Positions 22,010 to 31,180 of a DNA stretch of 38,447 nt are shown here, in pieces (the first letter of the stretch is position 1; the number at the start of each line of letters is the position of its first letter). The stretch spans positions 1 to 38,447 of the forward strand of contig LWCA01000138.1 of NCBI GenBank assembly GCA_001642005.1, written 5' to 3'. The translations under genes were made by a program, and so were the position numbers. Under the pieces are notes generated by a model, which saw nothing but the letters and a program-made list of their open reading frames with translations, did no database searches and was not told the origin of the DNA. This DNA is from Intoshia linei (Eukaryota; Orthonectida; Rhopaluridae).

Positions 22010-23579
22010 TTATTCATTATTGTCAATATCATTTTTAACATATTTTTGACAGTTTAATTTTCTCTGGATCGGAAAAGCTCTATTTACATTAGCTAAACCC
22101 ATTCCAATTCCAACGCCGAAACCAAGAGTTATAGGCCACGCTTTTCCTAATTTAGAATTAGTAATAATAGTATTATTAATTAATATTCCCGTATATGTTT
22201 GAAGTAGTGTAAAATAGTTCAGGAATTGTAAACTTTACAATTCCGAAGACATAAAAATATCTTATTTAAATGTGCCTGAATAGATCCATGCCTGGGTCAT
22301 CGAAAATAAAAAATGCCCCCGATGTGTACTATCAATGACATTATGTCACATACACCTAGTCACTTCTCAAAGAAATTCGTCGACTCGGGATTTAGGTACA
22401 TTGTAAATTAGGGCTATTCATATTTTGACTTTTTTTTAATTTAAAAAAGACATATAGCTAATAATCTTCATTTAATTTTTTTTTTATTATATTAGTATAT
22501 ACTGACAAATATGTAATTGAATACTTACAAAATAATTTTATTAGTGACATTTTAATATTTATACTGACAATTTTTGTTGAAAATATTGAAAATTTTTTAT
22601 TAAAATACTTCCCTTATTTAAATTTATTAACAACTGATTATTAAAATTTTCAATAAACTAACTGAGAAATCATAAAATCAAAATCTTTATACTATATTTA
22701 TGTATAATTACGTACGTTTGGTTAACAAGGAGTAAATGGTACCAGCACCAGATCCAATTACTAAAATAAAAATATATTTACGTCTAAGGACCTAGTCGAT
22801 GATACTTATAGTCAAAGTATGACATTATATCCATACATGTAGGTACTAAATTTGGTAGGTGAACGACACTATCGTGTTAAAAAGTACCTGAATGGTTTGT
22901 AAATGACAAATTGTAATGCTTGATAATATTATACCAGTTTTATATAGGGTTGAGCGTATTTTTAAAATGATATGAATAAGACACTCAAAATAAATAATGC
23001 ATTTCGGTGATTGGCAAAAGATTGACAGTAAAATCGATTGTAAACCAAATATAGTTTTCTCTACAACTCGCCATTACTTGCCAGGTTATACATTTTTTCA
23101 AAGCGTTATTTTATTAACTGGGACCAAGGTTGAAAAATTTTCATATCAAAATGAATAGTATTGTTTGCTATGATTATATTTTTGCCAAATTCTCCACTGT
23201 CACCAAAGTATCCCAAATTTTGCAAAATAGGGGAATACTCTGATATTCGTAACTTTTTACAATATAAAAAAATGTATTTTTAATTTTAATGAATTTTATT
23301 TTTATTCATCTTTTATATGGCTCCCATGTTATATACCTCGCCATACTTTTCGAAATGACAGTAATGGTGGTATTTACTTAAGAGTTTAATTAGAATGTAT
23401 TATATTTATTTAATTTACTCTGATAATGAATTCAATATATACTTACATGATTTCACTGCCAGTTCACTTGCTGATAATTCTATATCATTTCCTATTTTTT
23501 TAAAATCTGGAACTTTCAAGTTTTCTTTTAGAATTTCTGAATTTGTAATATTATTTTTTATATCAATATCTTTTGTCAT
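22010..23579 (-). CDS. MIC10: MIC10, core MICOS subunit of the mitochondrial inner membrane
   Basis: Small inner-membrane protein whose oligomers bend cristae junctions within the MICOS complex. Three GT-AG exons in phase: 23579-23447, 22760-22716, 22146-22010, giving 104 aa. The family's two glycine-rich membrane segments are clear: LIGSGAGTIYSLLTKR, then WPITLGFGVGIGMGLANVN, matching human VKIGTGFGLGIVFSL and WPLAFGSGMGLGMAYSN. The GxGxGxG pattern needed for oligomerisation is intact, as is the KYVK near the C-terminus. The N-terminus is longer than in the 78-aa human protein (about 40 residues precede ELAVKS) and is polar. AATAAA overlaps the stop region. Convergent with SART3 (111 bp between stops) and divergent from Ran. 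Confidence 0.9.
22222..22244. repeat. Perfect 23-nt palindrome in MIC10 intron 2
   Basis: GGAATTGTAAA-C-TTTACAATTCC, arms of 11 bp with a one-base centre. Function unknown; possibly a decayed element centre. Confidence 0.7.
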
Positions 23580-24440
23580 TTCAATAAAATTAGTTTCAAT
23601 TTATAATGATAATTATTATGTAATTATAATTACATAATGTAATGGGAAAATGACTCATCCAAAGTTCGCAATTTGGAAATAAGGCACTATTTTACAAAAT
23701 TTTTGTTGACGCACCGATAGGTCTCTGTTATCGTAAGTTCGGATCTGATGTTACACAGTGATTAAAATCTTATTTTTAACTCCAATAAGTAAACCACAGA
23801 TCAAAGATAGAAACACAAAAATTAAAATAAAAAGTATCCTTGAATTAGATCTCATTTGGAAATGATATACAAATTATCATAAGTATACATCGTGTATAAG
23901 TGACCATTTTGATAAATACGTTATATCAGTCAAAACATTTTTTATTTTAAATACAGTACAAAGATTCTGAGTCAATTTTGTTATTCTCAAAAATCCATCC
24001 CTAAGAATTGATTAACGACTGTGTAACCGATTGTCGCATCATAAAATGCAACCACCTGAATCGACCAACGTTATATCAAAAAAGGTAACTTAATCATAAG
24101 TTGCTAATCGCAACATTTAAAGAATTCCTATACAAGAAAATCACCATGGTTGTATGGTAGATTAATTTTCTGTGTCAATAATCGCTTAAATATTTATATA
24201 CACAAACGTAATTTTAAAATCAATGAATATACAATTTTAGTAGTGTTAATCTATATCGAATTTTTAATCCAGTGCAATTTGGAAGTTCCTAATTGGAACA
24301 ATTATTGAAAATTAAAAAACTAAACTAATAAAGTTTGGTCGTTTCCAGTTGTAAACCGGTTATAACTAGATTTTGATTGTAACATCGCTCACAAATTATA
24401 ATCGTTTTAAAATTTAAAAATCATAAAACTCAATTGAATA
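23580..24440. promoter_or_regulatory. Divergent intergenic region between MIC10 and Ran
   Basis: 861 bp between divergent start codons, so it must contain both promoters. No open frame or transposon end was recognised, and no defined motif can be claimed. Confidence 0.4.
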
Positions 24441-25637
24441 ATGTCTGACGATATAGTTGCACAATTTAAGGTATTTCAAAATATACTCAATATTTATTAA
24501 TTATTTCTAGTTGGTAATGGTTGGAGATGGTGGTGTTGGTAAAACTACCTTTGTGAAAAGACACAAGACTGGTGCATTTGAGCGTAAATATGTTGGTATG
24601 TATTTTATGAAACAATTCTTTATTTATATTTAGCCACGTTGGGTGTAGAGGTACACACTGTCGTATTCTACACTTCTAAAGGTCGTATCGCTTTTAATGT
24701 ATGGGATACTGCTGGTCAGGAAAAATTCGGAGGTTTACGCGATGGATATTACATAGAAGGTATTATTCTATACAACAATCTTTATACCTTGCATCCCTTG
24801 CCTTAATATTTATTAACCTGGTTACCATGACATTTTTTTATTCTATAGTATTCTCATGTGTACACAAAATATAAAGAAAGCTTAAATTGTATTACAGTGA
24901 AACCTCTTTATATACAAATTATCATGCTTTTAAAAATATATCAATTCTACATAATTTGTTTATTATATTTTCACATGTCAAAGTTTACGTTTTATAGAAT
25001 TTTTATGACACTTATCACGCTTTTTTGATCAAAATAGATAGATCATAATAATAGATCTCCAAAAAATAAATTAGTTGTTAAATTTTCAAAATCGTTTTTT
25101 ATAAAGAGGTTTCACTGTATTTATAAATATTGAAAAATATTAAGTCACCTCTGTGTCTCGTCGTATTATACTACTGATTTTTATACAAATTTCAATTTAA
25201 AAATTTTGATTCCATTTCATTAATATTTAGGACAATGTGCTATCATAATGTTTGACGTAACCGCACGGGTAACATACAAGAACGTTCCCAATTGGCACCG
25301 CGATTTAGTTCGAGTTTGTGAAAATATCCCAATTGTTTTATGCGGAAATAAAGTGGACGTAAAAGACCGGAAAGTAAAAGCAAAATCAATTGTATTTCAC
25401 CGAAAGAAGAATTTACAATATTATGACATTAGTGCCAAAAGTAACTACAATTATGAAAAGCCTTTTTTATGGTTAGCCAGAAAATTAACTGGTGACATGG
25501 AGTTGGAATTTGTTAAACAACCTGCTCTACTTCCTCCAGAAATTGACATTAATCCCAGTCTTATCAAAGCTTACGATGAAGAGTTAAAAGCAGCTGCCCA
25601 GCAGCCACTACCTGAAGATGATGATGACGACCTTTAG
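24441..25637 (+). CDS. Ran: Ran GTPase (nuclear transport)
   Basis: Small GTPase setting the direction of nucleocytoplasmic transport and spindle/nuclear envelope assembly. Four GT-AG exons: 24441-24470, 24511-24595, 24634-24759, 25231-25637, exactly 648 nt, 215 aa (human 216). P-loop GDGGVGKT, switch [11 protein letters not shown], switch [23 protein letters not shown] and SAK base-binding motifs, and the acidic Ran C-terminus ending DDDDDL are all present. Near-identical to animal Ran through [18 protein letters not shown] and [20 protein letters not shown]. Introns 1 and 2 are 40 and 38 nt. Intron 3 (471 nt) carries a MITE. The stop lies 37 bp from the stop of the opposite-strand neighbour. 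Confidence 0.98.
24895..25117. mobile_element. Tc1/mariner-type (pogo-like) MITE in Ran intron 3
   Basis: 223 bp with perfect 18-bp terminal inverted repeats starting CAGTGAAACCTCTTTATA, flanked by TA on both sides (24893-24894, 25118-25119). No transposase. The CAGTG terminus plus TA duplication is the Tc1/mariner/pogo pattern. Confidence 0.8.
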
Positions 25638-25653
25638 ATCATTTTACTATTGT

Positions 25654-25672
25654 AATAAATTCATTTAATAAA
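25654..25672 (+). terminator. Ran polyadenylation signals
   Basis: AATAAA occurs at 25654-25659 and 25667-25672, 17-35 nt after the Ran stop. The second ends 2 nt before the stop codon of the minus-strand neighbour, so the Ran 3' UTR probably overlaps the neighbour's last exon. Confidence 0.65.
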
Positions 25673-25674
25673 AT

Positions 25675-28600
25675 TTACATGACATAATTTGTAATTATAC
25701 AATTTTTCCAAATTTCAATTATTTCCGTAAATGTGGATACTATTTCTCCAGTGAATGTATTGGGCGAGGTATATTTAGTCAACATTTTTTTCATATTGTG
25801 TTGTCTAGTTCCTTCCATTTCTTCGCCAGGTATAACGTATTCAATATTACCTGGGAAAGGGTAATTTGGTAAAATGTAAACATGCAGACCAAAGCAATCT
25901 GGTGTGGAATCTTTGTATTTTACGTTCAGAAAAATAGACGATTGATTGTATTTACATTTTATTATTGCGAATCGAGGTTCAAGGTTCATTATTTCATTTC
26001 TTAATTTTAACGGTAGGCAACTTTCAGATGTCTGCAATTTTGAAACCTCACCAGCTTGTATTACATCGTTTATGCTAAATAAATTTAATTTTTGATAAGA
26101 GCAGTGGTTCCCGATACAAATAGTGTACAAATAGATCCATATTTCAAAATATTTATTTTTTTTGGACCCCAAAGGAAACATGAAGTATATTTAAGTAAAA
26201 CATTTATGAAAAAATGTTTTCTCATAAGATTTGCTAAAATCGGATTTTTCAAAAAAAAATATTGGGAAAAGGGAATATTTCCCTTAAGTAAAGTGACCAG
26301 AAAAAATACGTACTATCAATTTTAGTTTATTTGGTGATACATGTAAAGCCAAAACTACTTATCTATGATGAATAAAAATAAACCTTCAGGGCTAAAAATG
26401 GCATTTCTTATTAATGGTGGGATTTTTGAAATAATAATGTACTGATCGTTTAGGCTTAAGGGTAAATCCCCAACATCTGCAAATATGCAATAAAAATTAA
26501 CAAAAGTTGATAATTTATATTTTATTTAAATCTTAAGGACTTCAATCGGGAACCACTGGATAAGAGCGTTTACTAACTAAAAATGGTCGTCGTAAAATAT
26601 GTAGAGCTACTTTACATTACTGTTCATATGGAATTATCAGTAATTATAATTATACAAAATTAAGAGCTATACAAAGTTTATATTTTAGTTCCCTGAAAAA
26701 ATAGTAAATAACATCGGATATTGAAATTGTTTTTGAAATAAAAAAGATAACCACAATAATTGTTGGCCACCTACATTAGATTCCGAATCATACTAACCAA
26801 CCGGGCGGAAAATTGATTATATTTATTCGTAAACGCTAATACAGTGGTTGCCAAAATGATAAAGCCACTCTTAATTCCATGATAATTTAGTGAATAACAT
26901 TCGTAATAACTCAAAATTTTACAATGTGATAGTATAATACATTTTTATATTAATTAGCTATTATAATTTTAATTTCCATGACTTAATTAAAAAATATTAT
27001 AACTTTTGATTTTACAATAAAATTTAAGCGACAAAATGATAAAACCACTGGCAATTAATAACGTTTATTGCACCATACCATTGATTTTCATCAATTTTCT
27101 GTGTCTAATTTATATCGTAAAGGAATATTGTTTTATAAAAAAATTTTAGATTAAAAATATAATATCAAATGGGTAAAGGTAAAAAATTAAATAACTTTGA
27201 AAAAGGGTAAATCCTAGCTTTATACAATGAAGGTAAGAGTTATAGAAAAATTGGTATTATTATTGGCCGATCCAAAGATGTAGTTAGAAATTATTGTATA
27301 GATTCCGAAGGATACGGTAAAAAGAAATCAGGTGGGAGGCCTAAATGTATATCACCACGAGATGAAAGGAGGCTTTTGGGACTTGCTACACGCGAAAAAT
27401 GTACTGCAACTCAGATATCTATTAAAATAAATAATGCTATATCTATTCGCTCCATTCAAAGAACACTCCAACATTCCGATTTATTTTTATTTTCCAAAAT
27501 TAAAACAATACCTAGATTATTAAAAAAACACTAAAAAAGCAGAATGCTTTTCGCTGAAAAAAATAAATTAGAATCGACGGATTGGTCCAAAATTATTTGG
27601 AGCGATGAAAAGAAGTTCAACTTAGATGATCCAGATGGAATTCACTGCTACTGGCATAATCTAAGACAAGAATCAGAATTCTTTTCTAAGCGACAAGCTA
27701 TGGGTGGTTCTTTCATGGTGTGGTGAGGGTTTTCTGTTAGAGGAAAGTTGACGTTGGCTTTTCTTGAAGGAAGGCAGGATAGTCACAAGTATCAAAATGT
27801 AATAAAAAAGTATTTAATTGACTCCAGAAGTAATATATTTGGCCCTGGAATTACATTTCAGCAAGATAATGCTTCAATACACTGTTCAAAATCGACAAAA
27901 TTGTTCATGAATGAACATCAAATACCAATTCTGGAATGACCATCATGTAGTCCAGATCTTAAGCCCATTGAAAATATGTGGGCATCATGGTAAGGCGTAT
28001 TTACAGGAAAGATGGGGAGATAAGACAGTTTTCGTCTAAATCGCAACTGAAGGCAGAAATAATTAGCGCCTGGGAGTCAATTGAGCCAATAATTTTGAAG
28101 AATCTTTCAAATTCGATGTCGAAACAATGTGTAGACATAATAAAATCGAATGGATGTAGTATTAATTATTAAATTATGTATTCATTTAATTGTTTTGTAT
28201 TCTGACTTTATTATTTTGTCGCTTAGTTTTTTTTAAAAAATTATAAAAGTGCTAATATTTTTTAAATGAATTGTGAAAATATAAATTTTAACAGCTAATA
28301 TAAAAATGTATTATATTATCACTTTGTAAAATTTTGAGTGATAAAGAATGTTATTCAGTTAATTATAACGAAATTAAAAGTGGCTTTATCATTTTGGCAA
28401 CCACTGTATATTGCATACCTATTAAATATAGTTTGTTTATTAATTGCATCTCTAATAACATTTCGCGTGTTTCTTTTGTAAGGTAACAAGTTTCCACGAT
28501 TCCAATACTCATACATTGCGGAACAAGTATTATTGGACCTGTAATTTAAATAATTATTTTGAATTCATTCATTTTACTCATATACAATTGTATTTATAAA

Positions 28601-29201
28601 TTTTTTGACATTAGTTAAAACAGAATGGCTCTCCTCCATTGATAATCTATTTAAACGTATATTTGAATTTACAATATTTTTATTACTCGTCATTAATAAC
28701 CCTTCGATAAATCTTATTAATTTCTTGAAATTCGTCACCATCCGTTAAATCTAATGATTACAATTAAAAATGATAATTCACAAATGACCAAGTGTACAAT
28801 TAAATTAAAAAAAATGCACTTACCTAATTTAGAATAACATGCAATGGTATAGTTCATTGACGGAATAAGACAACGCACATTAAATGACTTGTCAATTCTA
28901 AAAGGAAGATCCAGGCTTGGTAATTTGATTTGAGGTTCAGTAATTGTGGGAGTATCATGAGTAGTTGAAATTGCAGCACTGTATGATTTTGAACCACTTA
29001 AAACTGCACGTAAAATAGATTTTACCGGTTTTGGGGGAGTTTTAGATTTCGGTTCAGGTTCTTCTTTTTTGATTTTTGTCACTGTAACGTTTGTTTTTAT
29101 ACATTCTGCCATTAACGTAGATTTATCATTCTCAAAGATAACTATACTGTTAGGGGTTAGATTATCAATGTATCCTGTTTGATTATTATAGCAATGGAAA
29201 G
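25675..29201 (-). CDS. Probable Mediator subunit 15-like protein, with a one-base frame conflict
   Basis: Four exons: 29201-28824 (entered in phase 1, so an upstream first exon is missing), 28750-28578, 28538-28419, 26074-25675. The last exon has LPLKLRNEIMNLEPRF then FGLHVYILPNYPF and a final helix, laid out like the MED15 C-terminal domain (LP..V..E...LD.RF, then PPL...VP..YP). Identity rests on that resemblance only. The first exon contains a Lys/Pro/Glu linker (KKEEPEPKSKTPPKPVK). Within 28750-28578 the incoming frame reads to EINKIYRRVINDE and TAA (28685-28683). The frame leading into the downstream exons is one base off (KKLIRFIEGLLMTSNKN, open from ATG 28741-28739). The phases agree if this exon were one base shorter. 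Either a sequence error, a natural frameshift, or two overlapping frames. The last intron contains a hAT-like MITE and a Tc1-like element. Confidence 0.45.
26102..26558. mobile_element. hAT-like MITE with perfect 8-bp TSD
   Basis: 457 bp, left end CAGTGGTTCCCGATA, right end TCAATCGGGAACCACTG (inverted), flanked by GATAAGAG on both sides (26094-26101 and 26559-26566). It lies 27 nt upstream (in transcript sense) of the last exon of the MED15-like gene. It has no coding capacity of its own. It does supply an antisense frame that extends the last exon, which is not coding. Confidence 0.9.
26842..28406 (+). mobile_element. Tc1-like transposon with IR/DR structure
   Basis: 1,565 bp flanked by TA (26840-26841, 28407-28408). 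The outermost 28 bp of each end are perfect inverted repeats (starting CAGTGGTTGCCAAAATGATA). A related inner motif, GCGACAAAATGATAAAACCA at 27028 and its inverted partner at 28204-28222, makes each end an about 200-bp inverted repeat with two direct-repeat binding-site-like motifs, as in the IR/DR group of Tc1 elements. It encloses a broken transposase gene. Inserted 11 nt downstream of a splice donor of the MED15-like gene, in the opposite transcriptional orientation. Confidence 0.92.
27169..28172 (+). pseudogene. Tc1-like DD34E transposase, inactivated
   Basis: Starts MGKGKKLNNFEKG, followed by the helix-turn-helix region and a GRP(K) motif (GGRPKCIS). The catalytic core shows WSKIIWSDEKKF (first Asp), FQQDNASIH (second Asp) and SPDLKPIENMW (Glu), with 34 residues between the second Asp and the Glu, counting the stop position as one. 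Broken by in-frame stops at about codon 14 (TAA), within KKH*KSR (TAA), in MVW*GFS (TGA, 27724-27726), in LE*PSC (TGA, 27937-27939), and by a frameshift after ENMWASW near 27990. The rest (VRRIYRKDGE to the TAA at 28172) is in another frame. It cannot make active enzyme. Confidence 0.9.
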
Positions 29202-30606
29202 CTAAAATAAAAATACTGTAATAATTTAGCGGCAATGAAAAAAACAATAGATAAATATGCATAATGCGACCCGATAGAATCTATCGGATAGATGAATAGA
29301 AATGTGTAGCCTAATCTGACTAATCAAGGTCGAACTGTTGTTTCGAAATTGAAACAAACACCCGGGCATTAAAAAAACTAAATTATAATTATACTGGTCA
29401 TGAAAACAAAATATGACTTCACCTCTAGAAATTTATGAAAAAAAGATCAGTTGTGGACCATATTATTTATTCAAAATTAAATAAGTTGTAAACTGGTGGT
29501 TTGTGAGATCAATTCCAGATTGGTTATTTTAATTTTAAATAGTATTGCTTTATAAAATTACCATTATTTTGTAAAGTAAATAATAATGTATCGAGTTTTT
29601 TTAAGTTTTTAGTTTCAATTGAAAGTAAAATATCTGAAAGTAGAGTGGTATAATGCATCTAAATTAATTTTTTTAAAATTGGTTAAAAATTATTTTTCAA
29701 CAGGAATGTGTAGATTTCTAGTGTTAAAATTTTGTCATTTATATCAACTGGAATAAGCTCTATAAAAATAATCTTTTATTAAAAATTTTCGGACAGTTAA
29801 TTATTTCACATTTTTTGTTTTAATAAAATAGTTTCGAAATAAAAAAAATGAATATTAAAATACTTTTTTGATAGTGAAGGCGTTAGTTATTGAGATTGAA
29901 ATTTTTTGTGTGTCTTAACATGATAGAACTGTACCATCTGTATTTTTTTTAAAATTCTAGGGCTGTTTTCATATAAAAAAGGATAATTTGTGGTTTTGGC
30001 CCTGAAGATATATTTTTTTAAATTTAAATTTATTATTTTAAAATCCGTATCAGAGTGTATATTTTTTTTAAATTCTTCAACTCGTTTGATTTTTAAAAAA
30101 AAAGGACAATTGGGCTTTTTGACCCGTAAGATGTGAGTTTGGGAGGTTGAAATTTATCTTACTAACACCCGGAAAAAACTGTAATAGAAATGTGAACTTT
30201 ATAAAATTCTAAGACTGGTAGTTATTGAAATAAAAGATAACACACACAAACAAACAATAGTATAGAAGGATTGATGAAGCATTTTTTTCAGAGTTGTACG
30301 GACTCAATAGTTTTAGCGTAAGTTAACATCATTATACAAAGTGCAATATGCTTGTATATATTATATTATTAAAATGAACATTCCATCAAAAAAATATTTT
30401 TTATTAATTTATTCGCAAAAATAGTGTCTGCCACGACTCGTTGGTCGTTTTAGATATATAAGATATATTTTATATATAGAAAATTACTTCATCTGCACAA
30501 ATGTAAAATAGACATTTTTCAATTGCTCTAATATTATATTTCGTAATTTCAAATTTAGCAAAATATTTAATCCTAATCAAAAATTAAAATTAAAATTAAA
30601 AATAAA
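29202..30606. other. Stretch without a supported exon; contains a Helitron copy
   Basis: The missing first exon or exons of the MED15-like gene should lie here or further right. A stretch around 29260-29370 (ATGCCCGGGTGTTTG on minus) was considered but has no clear donor. The right half is the Helitron copy 29690-30260. Confidence 0.45.
29690..30260 (-). mobile_element. Helitron-family body copy
   Basis: Contains the whole ordered set of family blocks: ATTATTTTTCAACAGGAATG, TATCAACTGGAATAAGCTC, CATGATAGAACTGTACCATC, AATTCTAGGGCTGTTTTC, TTGACCCGTAAGATGTGAG and ATAACACACACAAACAAAC. Similar in order to 1040-1671 and 4755-5205. The 3' hairpin end is not seen. Confidence 0.6.
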
Positions 30607-30711
30607 TTACAATTTGTCAACCAATTGGTAACGGCAATTTTTTGCAAAATTATCAGATTTATAACCATTCTTTTTGGCAGTTTCGATAATATGACGAATC
30701 AGTTTAGCCAT
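30607..30711 (-). CDS. Candidate 34-aa small ORF or orphan exon
   Basis: ATG 30711-30709 to TAA 30609-30607 encodes MAKLIRHIIETAKKNGYKSD then NFAKNCRYQLVDKL. The balanced composition (Lys, Arg, Asn, Tyr, Cys, Asp) looks protein-like against the AT-rich background, and no transposon resemblance is seen. There is no strong acceptor just upstream and no obvious partner exon. It could be a decayed exon, a small peptide gene or chance. Confidence 0.25.
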   Translation of the reverse strand: MAKLIRHIIETAKKNGYKSDNFAKNCRYQLVDKL

Positions 30712-31180
30712 CAACTGTTCATGTACAATTCAATCTTAATCTAGAAGGAACATTTGAAAATATTTTAATTTTTAAAATGTAACTTGAAATAACTTTAGTT
30801 ATTATATTTTAATAATAATAAAGTTTAAGTTAACCCATTTAAGATACAAGTCATTAATGAGTATTTTTCAGAATTAGTCATCGGATTATCATTTTTTTTC
30901 AAATTACATCTAATATACTGGTATGTTTTTGAATTTCTTAAAATGATATACTTGATTATCACAACTATTTTGTGTGTTAAATTTAAAATGTCATTAATAT
31001 CTTTAAGAAGTGGCTAAGGTGTAAACAAAATTACATTTCATTTCGTTCCCTAAATTTTTTAGAGCATATTTTTATTTTCGAGGTGGTCTCAATTTCCCAA
31101 ATTTTGATCACATTTGAACTATAAAAAAATTATCACACTGTACAATGTAGCGTAGATCAACAATTGCTAGAATGAACAAT

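Noticed and set aside
26075-26181. Upstream extension of the last MED15-like exon
   Set aside because: The extra codons read into the hAT-like MITE terminus (from 26102). A clear TTATTTAG acceptor at 26075-26076 defines the exon start.
29202-29262. Signal-peptide-like start MHIYLLFFSLPLNYYSIF for the MED15-like first block
   Set aside because: It is better explained as intron sequence ending in the acceptor TTTTTATTTTAG; the following Lys/Glu/Pro-rich protein does not look secreted.
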